A DNA stretch of 15,000 nt from assembly GCA_009760855.2 (NCBI GenBank), contig WPIO01000034.1:2366001-2381000 (forward strand). Direction: 5' to 3'. The notes beneath the pieces are model-generated. The model was not told the DNA's origin. It searched no databases and saw only the letters and a list, made by a program, of their open reading frames with translations. This document shows, one piece after another, positions 1 through 8,128 of the stretch; the stretch's first letter is position 1; every line of letters starts with the position of its first letter. Origin of the DNA: Cristatella mucedo (lineage: Eukaryota; Bryozoa; Phylactolaemata; Cristatellidae). The translations under genes were made by a program, and so were the position numbers.

Positions 1-405
1 TGAATGCCGTCTTCACAATAGCTTTGCATCGTTGTCTGGACAAATTCGGACGCATTAGATGAACGAGAGCACTTTGTGATCGCTTCATTTATTTATTTTC
101 TGTTAAATACAACATGGCGAATAATAAGCTGTTTACATAGATCCCTAAGAGAACTTTCCAGGATCGCTATCCAGGGGCTGCTGCAACTCACTCTGCAAGA
201 TAATCACTAACCAAGGTTCAGTGATCAAGTCTTAGAAAAGTAAAAGCAAGCAACTGTCATACTTTTCCAGCATGCTAAGACACTCAAGAAGACAGTCATG
301 TTAACCAGGTATTAGGACCGTTGGCTAATTAAAATCACTGAATCGTATTTAGGTAAGCAGGCAAAGCACACAGAAACAAAATAGTTTTCTTTCTCTTGAC
401 CCTGT
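1..405. other. Unassigned flank, possibly 3' UTR of LINE copy 1
   Basis: No coding frame, RNA gene or clear repeat is visible. On the minus strand this stretch lies directly downstream of the stop codon of LINE copy 1 (406-408), so part of it may be that element's 3' untranslated tail. It does not visibly match the LINE 3' end seen at 13441-13520 and 14141-14222, so either the tail is lost or copy 1 belongs to another subfamily. Confidence 0.3.
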
Positions 406-1345
406 TCACACCACATGTTCGCTAGGGTGAAGAGAAAGCTGATCGGAGCAGATAGTCTTTTGCTGAGACCTAAATGATGCAAGGTCATCGCTGGTAGTGA
501 CCATAACTAGAATCGAGTCGCACACTTTTGGTGCTGAAGACTCGATCACACGATATCTCAATTTAGTGCGAGGGACGGCAAGATGACTATATGAAAGAGC
601 TCACTGGACAATCACTGAAGTTTGACTTTTAGGCTGGTGAAAGCGAGTGAAACCATGTGGAGCGAAGATCGAAAATTTGAGTCGATCTTTGATAGGAAGC
701 CAGTGACGATCAGACAGTAGATGTGGTATGTTGTGGCAGCTACACAGTTGACGACAGACCAGACAAGCTGCTGCGTTTTGCACAAGTTTCAGACGACCAA
801 GGGACCTGACCGGGATTCCTGACTAAAGGGAATTGCAGTAATCTATATGCTATGCCACGAATGTGTGTGCTTCTTTGGTTGTCTCATTTTTATCTAAGCA
901 GGCCCTGATTTGTGCAATGTTCGTTTGCTGAAAGTACGCCGACTTAGTGGGGAGGATATGTGCTTATCTAATAACAAGCCGTTTTGGAATAGCTGAGCCA
1001 GATTATTGGGCAGACGTCGTGGGAGGGATGCTAGTTGAACCAATCTTTAGGGTGAGATTTTCTAATGTTTGGCTGACACTAGCTTTACCTACAAATATTA
1101 CTTTGATCTCATCATTACCAAGCTTCAGGTTAAGGCGATCCAAGTGCGAATGTCGTTGATCTGTGCTGCTACTAAATAATTGAATTGGATGAGAAGCCAG
1201 TCTTTGAAGGGTTGAAGGATAGGTGCAGCTACTTGTCGTTGGTATAGAGAGGCAACATTGCGTTTGGCGATGGCATCAGCCAAAAAGACTATTGATTGTG
1301 AAAAGGAGGGGCCCTAGACCGAACCAAGCAAATATAGCCTAAATT
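406..1345 (-). pseudogene. Decayed CR1/L2-like LINE ORF2, RT core to C-terminus (copy 1)
   Basis: This is the 5'-truncated 3' half of a non-LTR retrotransposon reverse transcriptase, which would copy element RNA into DNA at a nicked target. Reading the minus strand shows, in order: GPLLFTI (about 1320-1295); a YADD-box relative reading YTND (1246-1235), so the first catalytic Asp is replaced; INDIRTW then LKLGNDEIKVIF (about 1165-1085); NIAQIRACLD (about 925-890); HIDYCNSL (about 855-830); VQNAAACLV and RHWLPIKDRLKF (about 785-670); and VPRTKL...SSAPK (about 575-515). A TGA at 408-406 ends the frame. This order and spacing are those of the CR1/L2 branch of the Jockey superfamily. Stops occur inside conserved blocks (VA*HIDYCNSL*SG) and at least three frame changes are needed. 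The homology ends near 1345, typical of 5' truncation. The copy is certainly dead; the clade name is inferred. Confidence 0.86.
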
Positions 1346-1375
1346 TTTCAAATACAGTCGTTTTTATAGTGCCCC

Positions 1376-1500
1376 GTGAAAACTCAATCTCGATCCGCGT
1401 GCTTTACGCATGCCGACGGGCTCGAATCCTCGACCTTGGTCTCTAAAGGCAAGCATCTTACCTCCGGGGTCAAAGTCAGTAAGCATCCCTGTAGAGGCAT
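1376..1500 (-). mobile_element. tRNA-derived SINE, copy A
   Basis: On the minus strand this segment has an A-box-like TGACCCCGGAG (1472-1462) followed about 45 bp later by a B-box-like GGATTCGAGCCC (1429-1418). This is the arrangement of an internal RNA polymerase III promoter from a tRNA. It aligns with copies at 3058-3199 and 3697-3778 through the shared pattern TTTRACCCC, then GCCTTT, then CCAAG, then TCGAGCCC; with copy B it also shares a 3' part reading about AAGCAC..GGAT..AGATT. The head cannot be an intact tRNA gene because the arms do not pair well. It lies just upstream of the truncated 5' end of LINE copy 1, in the same orientation. The exact 5' and 3' limits are uncertain. Confidence 0.62.
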
Positions 1501-1559
1501 GCTCGAGTTTTTTGGCACCGGCGGAGTTTTTGCTTGATGGTGGCCCCACCACCTATAGG

Positions 1560-3009
1560 ATTTATCCCTCACATCACATTTATTATTAATTCTCTACTAT
1601 TAATACTAATGGAACGATCGGCATGAAAATTGGCTGAAATAACAAGAGTAACACGGACTAGCTTTTTATGTAACCAGTTCTGTTGTGGTGACCTTGTGAT
1701 GACCTGCAAAAGTTAAGGTCATGTTTATTCTGGTTAAAAAGGGCCTTTGGGGAAAATCTACAGATTCAACACCATGCACTGTATAAAAATGTCAATGCAT
1801 TCAAAAGATGTGAGACGTTTGTTTCTAACATCCCCATATCTAAAAATAAAATTAAAAATCTATTTGACATGTCAACTTTGCACGCCTCTACAAAATCAAG
1901 TTCAGGGACTTTAGGGACATGTCCAGCTATACTTACGACACCGACAATCATGACGAGACAAAGGGACCCCAGAAGTAGTCAAGGCCAACTTATGTTTCAA
2001 ATTTCACGTCACTGGGTTGCAAATTGGAAACTCTGTATACTTTCCCAGTCCCAAGGTGATTGTTGGAAAACAATCTTGAAGACAACCGATAATTTAAAGC
2101 ATGCACACGATCAACAAAGCCCGAGTCACTCGGTTTACTGTCACACAACTGTAAACCACATACCAATGAGCATGTACCTCAAGTTTCGCGACAGTAAGAT
2201 CATTATTAGCATACCTGTGACATTTGCATGACACGCGTATTATCATGAGCATTATGACAAAACGTGTTGCAACACAAAAAGCCAGCTTATATTCAAAATT
2301 GATCTATCTAACAATGTCCAATACGCATGCGAGACGGTTTGAACGTACGGCGATACGTGTGCGAACAAACGATAAAACATTTCAAATTTCAAGATGATCA
2401 GATCACCTACTTACGAGATACGATAATGCCAAGATACCGAGGGTTGGAATTTGACTCGGTGGTGTGGGAGAGAAACTGAGAACCCTAAGCTATAAAAGTA
2501 CGACAGCATTATGCATCGCAGAAACGATTTAATAAACAGATAAATACAATCATCAGGAATAAGTCACCCTTAAAAGTCCCTTGTGTAGCAACAACAGAAC
2601 ATATCCATCAATAGAACATATCCTCAAACCCGCCAATCAAACTCAGGCATCTGACCTTCGTTCGCCAAAACAAATCTCGACTAATAAGTGGCAATGAGAA
2701 CTTGAAACAACCTCAATTTCGTTTGAATAGAATTGAATCAGAATTTGCTGACTGGCTCAAGTGAACGACACGCTAGTTCAATCCATGTTACCATCTGACT
2801 GGCCAAGGAAACGGCCCACTCTTATTTCTAAATGTAAGGTGGGGATGCAGCTAAATCCCGCATGGATTACTCCCTCATTGATGGCTTCTTAGTTGAACTA
2901 AAAATTAAATTGAGTAAAAATATCTGGTGTTACGATGCCTAAGGGATTATGTATCATTGGCCGGCTGTAATAAGAGAATGAAGCAACCTAAACGTGAGTG
3001 TCTAAATCT
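1560..3009. other. Unassigned AT-rich interval
   Basis: About 1.45 kb without a recognisable gene or element. Open frames at 1766-1951 (-) and 1869-2231 (+) overlap on opposite strands, lack splice or start context, and resemble nothing I know. One local feature stands out: TGACCTT at 1689-1695, TGACCT at 1700-1705 and AAGGTCA at 1715-1721. These form a short inverted pair of nuclear-receptor-type half-sites that may be chance or a repeat remnant. Confidence 0.35.
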
Positions 3010-3057
3010 TAAATAAATAAATATATATATATATATTTCATTTGTATAGCTAGCACT
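3010..3057. repeat. AT-rich simple repeat, probable SINE B tail
   Basis: A short (AAAT)n stretch runs directly into an alternating AT/TA run (about 3020-3037). On the minus strand this lies immediately 3' of SINE copy B, where a simple-sequence tail is expected. The assignment as a tail is inferred from position only. Confidence 0.55.
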
Positions 3058-3199
3058 CTAAGAGAACTCAAATCTATATCCTTGTGCTTCACGTTTGCAG
3101 CAGGGCTCGAGCCCACAATCTTGGAAGTCAAAGGCAACATCGACTCTGGGGTTAAACCAGGGTGCCATCTTGATGTCGATATGCTTCTTGGAGTTGAGC
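3058..3199 (-). mobile_element. tRNA-derived SINE, copy B
   Basis: The minus strand carries an A-box-like TAACCCCAGAG (3154-3144) and a B-box-like GGGCTCGAGCCC (3114-3103). The head begins near GATGGCACCCTGGTTTAA, which pairs with GATGCCGCCCTGATTTAG in copy C. Downstream, the AAGCACAAGGATATAGATTT stretch matches the body of copy A. The copy ends in AT-rich sequence (3010-3057). Its 5' side abuts the C-terminal RT region of LINE copy 2, so it either inserted into that LINE or marks its 3' boundary. The open frames here (3009-3248, 3058-3348, 3095-3334) are explained by SINE and LINE sequence. Confidence 0.65.
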
Positions 3200-4146
3200 C
3201 CGTGTAGGCTAGTAAGAAGTGGTTTAATGTGGGAATTACGACATTCACGAGAGATCAAGCTACCTGCAGTGTTTCGCATCAACAGTACACGTCTTATTTC
3301 ACAGGCCAGAAGACCTGAGAGTTGCGAATTATAAAATATAGGCGTCACGTAAAGAATCCATGTGCCTACTGGAATGTAGTGTTATTTTCTAAGAAGGTCC
3401 AAGTTTCTTTAAGTGTTATTTATCCGAATTTCGGAGCAGTTGGACTCTAATGAAAACTGGAGCAGAACATTCAGATTGCATGCATATGCTACAGGAGATA
3501 TGCTTACAGAGTCCGTGGTAAGGGTGAGGTTTTAAAGTTTCCGAGTAATCATAAGTTGCCCATGACTAGTACGCAGCTTTTATCGCCATTCAATCTGAGA
3601 AAGTTTGTTAACAATAAAGTGCGAATATTAGCTATAAATGCAGCAAGATGGTTGAGATGTTGACATGCTGTCAGGTATGGAGGGACGTAAATTTCAGGTG
3701 TGCTCGAGCTCACGACATTGTTCATTAAAGGTGAGCGAGCACTTCACCCCTGGGCTAAATCAGGGCGGCATCAAAGAACAGATACAGCTATGTCGTCTAC
3801 ACAAAGATGAACGCCTAGATTGCGCTCGATTGCATAGTTAAGTGGGTGAGTTTAAGTTGTAAAAAGAAGGGGACCAAGCTCAGATCCCTGGGATACCGCC
3901 GCATTTTACAGGCTCCTCATATGACCGTTGCCCATTTACATCAATACTCTGAAACCTCCCACTGACATATGACCTGAACCATTGCACGGTAGTGCCAAAG
4001 ATGCCCGTGTGACAAATATGTGACAGGTGCTCAAAAAGGTCTTGTGGGTCAATAGTATCAAACGAAATATCAACCCAAACAGCCTGTAACCATTCCAGTG
4101 TCTTGGATAGGCAGGGCAGTACGGAAACTATGCAGAAGTTGCAAAT
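3200..4146 (-). pseudogene. Decayed CR1/L2-like LINE ORF2, RT domain (copy 2, 3' part)
   Basis: This is the reverse transcriptase part of a long LINE copy that continues beyond the LTR insertion at 4147-5298. The minus strand reads VDISFDTIDPQDLFEHLSH then GIFGTTVQWFRSYVSGR (about 4065-3950), the RT motif with the first catalytic Asp. QGSELGPLLFTT follows after a frameshift (about 3890-3850). HLCVDD (3807-3792) is the YADD box with Tyr and Ala changed but both Asp kept. After the SINE C interruption come AAFIANIRT and FLRLNGDK (about 3660-3590), SISPVAYACNLNVLL (about 3520-3470), and NTAGSLISREC then HIKPLLTSLHGL (about 3285-3200). These are the blocks expected after the catalytic core. Several stops and frame changes make it non-functional. 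The part after HGL is missing; SINE B follows instead. Confidence 0.86.
3697..3778 (-). mobile_element. tRNA-derived SINE, copy C, nested in LINE copy 2
   Basis: This is the best-preserved tRNA-like head. TAGCCCAGGGG (3757-3747, minus strand) fits the Pol III A-box consensus, and a GAGCTCGAGCA B-box region lies at 3711-3701. Between them it reads GTGCTCGCTCACCTTTAATG, which resembles the anticodon arm of a tRNA (possibly an Ile type, a tentative guess). The copy interrupts LINE copy 2 between the catalytic HLCVDD block and the IANIRT block, where an uninterrupted LINE has only about 20 residues. It is therefore younger than the LINE. It is short (about 80 bp) and lacks the 3' body seen in copies A and B. 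Confidence 0.65.
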
Positions 4147-4149
4147 TGT

Positions 4150-4300
4150 AACGCCGAAGGCTCGGCGGGGTAGGCTGGACCTGCCGCTTACCTAGCGGCG
4201 TAGCCTTGCGCCTACTGCCGTTCGGTGCGCGCCTACGCGAAATAAGCTGGCCGCTACGAAACGAGCGTTTCTGGCGCTGACCTGCTTACCGCTTCTAAAG
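4150..4300. other. GC-rich cluster of small hairpins at LTR end
   Basis: Consecutive perfect inverted repeats lie here: CGCCGA/TCGGCG with a 4-base loop, GCCGCT/AGCGGC with a 5-base loop nested inside AGGCT/AGCCT, and GAAACG/CGTTTC. Variants of GCGCCTAC or its complement recur several times. The block corresponds to the U5-like end of the candidate LTR on the minus strand and is far richer in GC than its surroundings. A structured transcript end is an inference. Confidence 0.45.
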
Positions 4301-4362
4301 GGGTCGTGAGTCCGTGGCGTGAATTGGAAAGCGAGACACACAAATTGGGGATTTTACTGAAC

Positions 4363-4368
4363 TTTATT
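4363..4368 (-). promoter_or_regulatory. Polyadenylation signal of the candidate LTR
   Basis: AATAAA on the minus strand, followed about 25 bases later by a TTTGTGTGTCTC-like GT-rich stretch (about 4345-4332). This is the usual signal plus downstream element. It supports minus-strand transcription through the LTR-like block. Confidence 0.5.
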
Positions 4369-4433
4369 CGGAAGCGCACAAAGTCGCTGTGCGTCTAGTT
4401 CAGCTTTATCTCAACACTCCTCGCACGTTCTCA

Positions 4434-4921
4434 ACAGCACCAACACTCTTGCGTAGGGAATACTTCTCCACACTGAGCGCGAACCGGAACCTAAACCCTA
4501 ACCGGAGAACTACGACTTTGTTTCCACCTGTGCGGAAGGAATACCCCAAACACACCAACCTAAGCACTCTTGTGGAGAGAATAATTCTCCACACTGAAGC
4601 GCGAACTGGAGCCTAAACCCTAACCGGAGAACTAGGACTTCGTTTCCACCTGTGCGGAAGGAATACCCCAAACACGCCAACTTAAGCACTCTTGCGGAGG
4701 GAATACTTCTCCACACTGAAGCGCGAACCCGAGCCTAAACCCTGACCGGAGAACTAGAACTCGGTTTCCACCAGTGCGGCAGGAATACTCCACACACGCC
4801 ACCTCAAGCACTCTTGCGGAGGAAACACGTCTCCACACTTACGCTACTTACATCTATACTGGGGACGACCCAAATAGACGGAGCTCAAACTGGAGCCTAA
4901 ACCCTAACCGGAGAACTAGGG
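4434..4921. repeat. 122-bp tandem repeat, about 3.5 units
   Basis: The marker CCTAAACCCTAACCGGAGAA recurs at 4490, 4612, 4734 and 4896, with single-base variants, giving periods of 122, 122 and 162. The last unit is rearranged. Each unit is itself two diverged halves, shown by the related stretches GCGGAGGGAATACTTCTCC and GCGGAAGGAATACCCC. Minus-strand open frames at 4406-4838 are repeat by-products: they restart at MWR in each unit and carry the same GYSFRTGGN phrase. The array lies between the TATA-like box and the AATAAA of the candidate LTR, so it is probably an expanded internal part of that LTR. Confidence 0.8.
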
Positions 4922-5229
4922 CTCCACACACGTCAACTACGCCTAGCTCGCACCTGCAAATCCCTATGCCCAGACCGCATGCTAGCGCGCACACACAAAA
5001 CACAAAAGAATCACAAAATGCCAGCTCGGGCGCGATACGACCGTATTTGGTGGAGTCCACCGAATCCTCCTAGCGCTGTCTCGTCCTGTTCCGTCAATCG
5101 CCGGCTGACAGCCCGCCCTCCTCCCTCGCTTCCAGAGAAACGAGTGCCCGACGGCGTCGAAGCGCAGAGCCGGACCGAAGACCAGAAGAGACCAAAAACA
5201 CCAGGCCCAGAGCGAGCGTCGCTAGACTC

Positions 5230-5236
5230 TTAAATA
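5230..5236 (-). promoter_or_regulatory. TATA-like box of the candidate LTR
   Basis: TATTTAA on the minus strand, about 65 bp inside the presumed 5' end of the LTR. Its position fits a short U3, but a single AT-rich heptamer is weak evidence for a promoter. Confidence 0.3.
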
Positions 5237-5266
5237 CTTAGCTGAGACAATGGGGCAAGAGCTTAG

Positions 5267-5293
5267 TGGTATTGGGCCCAACACCAGGGCCCA
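5267..5293. other. Overlapping GGGCCC palindromes at LTR end
   Basis: A 20-bp near-perfect palindrome, TGGTATTGGGCCCAACACCA (5267-5286, one mismatched pair), overlaps a second hairpin formed by TGGGCCC (5273-5279) and GGGCCCA (5287-5293). The two structures are mutually exclusive. They sit at the outer edge of the candidate LTR opposite the hairpin cluster. Confidence 0.6.
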
Positions 5294-5298
5294 TTACG

Positions 5299-6720
5299 GT
5301 AAGGAATTAATACAGGCACTAGGCCACTGGAATGTCCCCTCTGTCCAGCTTGAATGGCGAATGGGTTCCAGACGATTCTTTTTGGACCGAGTGAAGCTTC
5401 CGCTGGTATCGGACCAATTCTAAAGGCCGAATCGCCAGCGCTGGTCTCAGCTTCCTAGCTTGCTCTTAAGCTCTTGCTCTCTAACCTCGCTTACGCTCCT
5501 CTCTGGCTCACTGCTTCAGGACAAAGGAGTTCTAGCCCGCCTCCGAACAGCTCTTGTTCGTGCTAAAATTCAGCCAAGGCCAGCAGGGCGCTACAAAATG
5601 CTTTGTGGTCTATTGTTACCTTCCGTGAATGGCCTACCACCGGCATTTTTGAAAGATGCTGGTAAAAGACTCGGGGCTAATCATATATGCAATAATCTTA
5701 GTTATGCTGAGGAGCATAAATTGATTCATCCGAAGGAGATCAGTGGGGACGAGGCCTAGAGTGCCAGTATAGTAGTGTATTTAAACTGGAAGATGAAATT
5801 GGAGACGATGTCATTAGTGTCAGTAGTGAAGTTAACCACCAAGCACGGCCCTAGGGCGCAGTAATCCGGTGGGGAAATCATCGAGAGAACGAGGAGTTAT
5901 GTAGGACGTTACTTTAAAGATGGACTCTCGGATCCCATCTGTCTTGCTGACAAGGAAGTAGCAGCAAGGACCCCGTGACTCGAGTGTTTAGGAGATAGTT
6001 GATGGAGGGCATACTAATTTTCGGATAGTGCACCTGTGACTATAACATTTAATGGAAGCTAGGCCACGCCACAAGCTTGGATGGATTGGCATGATCTGAA
6101 ATAGTTATCGTATCGCCAGCTGCATGTTTAAAGTTAGTCCTGATCTTTCATATGCTTTCTCAAGCTTGTGCTTAGTAGTCTAGACTATTCTAATGTCTGT
6201 ATTAAACCATCAGCCATCTGAGCGAGGGCATGCAGCCTGCTTACGCAAGACTAGCAAACTCGTCCAGAACATCTGCTAGCATCATGCGATAGCAATAGTC
6301 CGGTGATGGAAGGTTGGAAGGAGGATTAAGCAACAGGGATGAGATAGATGTCTTCAAGTGGAAAGCGTCGGTGTCGAGGGTCTTAAGGTTTAGAAATTCA
6401 TTGACGATTTTGCATACCGAAGGAGACGCAAACTGAAGACTGAATGAGATCTACAGGTGGTAACATTTGCAGAATTTGGTGATAGTATTGAGTTGACAGC
6501 ATGCAATTGCCGGAGAATTTAGATCGATATGCTGACCTTTGCCGCATATGGGGCTATGCATTCGAGCATCAACAGAAAATGAACTGATGTCCGAAATTCG
6601 GCATGTAGAGGTCTTTACATACCCAGGAAAGGAAGCATCTATATAAATCTTGTTTCTAGCCACTTTACATATGCTGAAAAGGAAGCATGCATATCAATTG
6701 CCAATGTGCATACTTCACGT
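5299..6720 (-). pseudogene. Decayed CR1/L2-like LINE ORF2, endonuclease and linker (copy 2, 5' part)
   Basis: This is the upstream part of LINE copy 2, which in life nicks target DNA (APE-type endonuclease) before reverse transcription. Minus-strand blocks in order: NKIYIDASFPGYVK (about 6650-6609), matching the DFNIH-type endonuclease region; HSPICGKGQHIDL (about 6560-6520); ISFSLQFASPSVCKIVNEFL (about 6455-6390) and LKTLDTDAFHLKTS, the endonuclease end and linker; WFNTDIRIV and KHKLEKAYERSGLTLN (about 6212-6125); FLVSKTDGIRESIFKVTSYI (about 5965-5905); LVPTDLLRMNQFMLLSITKI (about 5745-5690); and NPFAIQAGQRGHSSGLVPVL (about 5370-5311), the N-terminal RT region. Stops and frameshifts are common. 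A 51-bp imperfect duplication lies at about 6613-6700. The open frame on the other strand at 5460-5759 is antisense to this. Confidence 0.83.
6613..6714 (-). repeat. 51-bp imperfect direct duplication in LINE endonuclease
   Basis: On the plus strand TTTACATACCCAGGAAAGGA at 6613 and TTTACATATGCTGAAAAGGA at 6664 begin two related segments, each continuing as AGCATCTATAT or AGCATGCATAT. The period is 51 bp (17 codons), so the duplication keeps the reading frame of the endonuclease remnant. It may be a local slippage event after the LINE died. Confidence 0.55.
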
Positions 6721-7164
6721 TTACAGTCATTGGCCGGCCCAGTATACAAATCCGTGCATTTCGAGGAAGTAAATGTATTGCTTTAAGACTTTTTCTTGTG
6801 AGAATACCAATCTTGATTTCATGCAAGTCCTATTTTCAATGGACAAGGCCATTTCTGGTGAGCAAGTTGAGCATGTTTACAGACATAGGCTAAGCTGTAG
6901 CTTGCATCTCTGGCAGCACAATCGCGACAACAGGGAAACAGCGAGGGGGTTTTAACCACTCGGCTATTCGGCTGTCGCTCGCAGCACAGCAAGCGAAAAG
7001 CCGTTCACCCTCCATCTGTGTTCCAAATGTCCTCTCATTCTGCTCGCTCCATCCTGGCTGCCATAGGTGGGCTACACCTCGTCAAGGTCGAGCCAAAGTG
7101 CCTTGACTGAGCACTAACACTATTAAACCACACAAGCTAGGCTTACTTAGGCTTGGGCTTACTT
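6721..7164. other. Unassigned interval between LINE copy 2 and hAT
   Basis: No supported gene. An imperfect hairpin at about 6967-7001 pairs CGGCTGTCGCTCGC with GCAAGCGAAAAGCCG. The part near 6721 may include further endonuclease sequence of LINE copy 2, but I could not follow it. The transition to hAT homology near 7165 has no recognisable element end. Confidence 0.3.
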
Positions 7165-8128
7165 TACCTGTGCTACGACAATGCACCTCTCATGTCTGGC
7201 CACTTGCCAGGTGTCCAAAAGAGAAAACTGTCCAGAAATGAGAAGGCAATTTTGTAAACTGCGATAACCACAGATTGACCCTTATAGAAATTTATGCTTT
7301 TGGTCAAGATTACGTTGTCATTACTTTTTTGGAACAAAAGAAAGCACCTAGTTATTCTTTTCAAGATCAACTCTGAGGTGGGAAGAACTCAATACATTCT
7401 TAGCTATCACTGTCAAACGTGACTCTGCACCAAGGTGGAGTGCAAAAGCTGAGGCTGCGAAAGCTATCAATGATGGTCTGAACTGCAGGTCTTTTGGAGC
7501 AACTTTCTGAGGAAACAAGTGGAACACTTGAAACAAGAAGTGAAGCTGGCAGTCTCCGACATTGTATTTTGCAGAGGAAGAGATTTCAAGAATCACGAAG
7601 GTCAGCATAGACCATCTACGAAAATAAATTAAAACAGGGTTTTCCTGACTCACCGAGTTTGGTGCCAAATTTGGTTTCTTGTTTGAAGTTGAGAAGCTTT
7701 AGAAGACACTTGACCGGACCAAACTTCACCAGCAATATTAGACCTTGGAGGCTTTTGTTGTCCAGAAGTAGATCGAACATAGCTTTGCAACGAAATATGT
7801 GACTGTAAAATGCTTCTTGCCATACGTCATGACTCAACACTAAAGACACCACTGGAACTCACGTCTTTCACTCACAGTTATGGAGATGATGTGTCCTACT
7901 TTGAGATTAGCCTTGCAAGTCCCCCCCCCCCCCGCCGTGGCTGTATCAGTTGTGAACGTTCCTTTAGCAAGCTGAAGATAATCCTGTCTTATCTGAGAGC
8001 ATCAGTGGGGTAAGATCGACTTTGACTTGATCAGAACTGACTTGGCCTTGTTAAGCATAGAGAAAGATTCACAGGAAAATATTGACTTTCAATCTGTAAA
8101 GAACCAGTTTGCCACATTCAAGGAGTGA
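7165..8128 (+). pseudogene. Decayed hAT (ZMYM1-like) transposase, C-terminal half
   Basis: Remnant of a hAT-superfamily cut-and-paste transposase. Plus-strand blocks in order: CYDNAPLMSGHLPGVQKR (about 7171-7225), carrying the Asp of the RGQ-YDN motif; FVNCDNHRLTL (about 7251-7283), the hAT C-x2-H motif; LFFSRSTLRWEELNTF and RDSAPRWSAKAEAAKAINDG (7352-7476), the RW region; EQLSEETSGTLETRSEAGSL (about 7497-7556); FGAKFGFLFEVEKL (7658-7699); DCKMLLAIR (from about 7801); SFTHSYGDD (from 7864); CERSFSKLKIILSYLRASVG (about 7951-8010), the dimerisation motif; and TDLALLSIEKDSQENIDF (8036-8089), ending at TGA 8126-8128. At least five frame changes and several stops separate the blocks. The residues just before CERSF are replaced by a 13-C run. 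The N-terminal half with the zinc finger and first Asp is absent. Confidence 0.9.
7921..7933 (+). repeat. Poly-C run inside the hAT remnant
   Basis: Thirteen consecutive C residues sit where related transposases encode a hydrophobic segment before the CERSFSKLK motif. The run is likely a post-insertion expansion that disrupts the coding sequence. Confidence 0.85.

Larger units (their letters stand above)
4147..5298 (-). mobile_element. Candidate solo LTR inserted in LINE copy 2
   Basis: This block splits the LINE coding sequence cleanly: RT sequence ends at 4146 and related RT sequence resumes at about 5299. Its ends are imperfect inverted termini, TGTAACG at 4147 and, read inward from the right, CGTAATG, which fits the TG...CA pattern of an LTR with one end mutated. 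On the minus strand it has a TATTTAA box (5236-5230), a long tandem repeat, then AATAAA (4368-4363) followed about 25 bp later by a GT-rich stretch. This is the promoter-to-polyadenylation order of an LTR. No primer-binding site, gag or pol is seen, so a solo LTR is most likely. The 5-bp flanks (CAAAT and GTAAG) do not match, so the target duplication is decayed or the limits are off by a few bases. A composite non-LTR insertion remains possible. Confidence 0.55.

Noticed and set aside
1376-1480. A functional tRNA gene
   Set aside because: Box A and box B are present but the acceptor, D and anticodon arms do not pair, and two related copies exist; a SINE explains it better.
3058-3348. 96-codon minus-strand frame considered as a gene
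   Set aside because: Its first half is the LINE RT C-terminal region and its second half is the tRNA-derived SINE, so it is a chance fusion of two dead elements.
4406-4838. Overlapping minus-strand frames repeating a GYSFRTGGN phrase, like a repeat protein
   Set aside because: They follow the 122-bp tandem repeat. The period is not a multiple of three, so each frame stops and restarts within one to two units.
4490-4918. Interstitial telomere tract
   Set aside because: Only one or two telomere-type words occur per unit, so there is no continuous telomere array; kept only as a motif within the tandem repeat.
4434-4921. Possible CRISPR-like array
   Set aside because: Whole 122-bp units are repeated, without short conserved repeats separated by unique spacers, and the setting is eukaryotic.
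5460-5759. A 99-codon plus-strand frame with a good splice acceptor-like CTTCAG upstream and a G-V-L-x-R-L-R phrase, looking like a last exon
   Set aside because: The opposite strand reads as conserved LINE linker and RT sequence (VPTDLLRMNQFMLLSITKI), so the frame is an antisense shadow of LINE copy 2.
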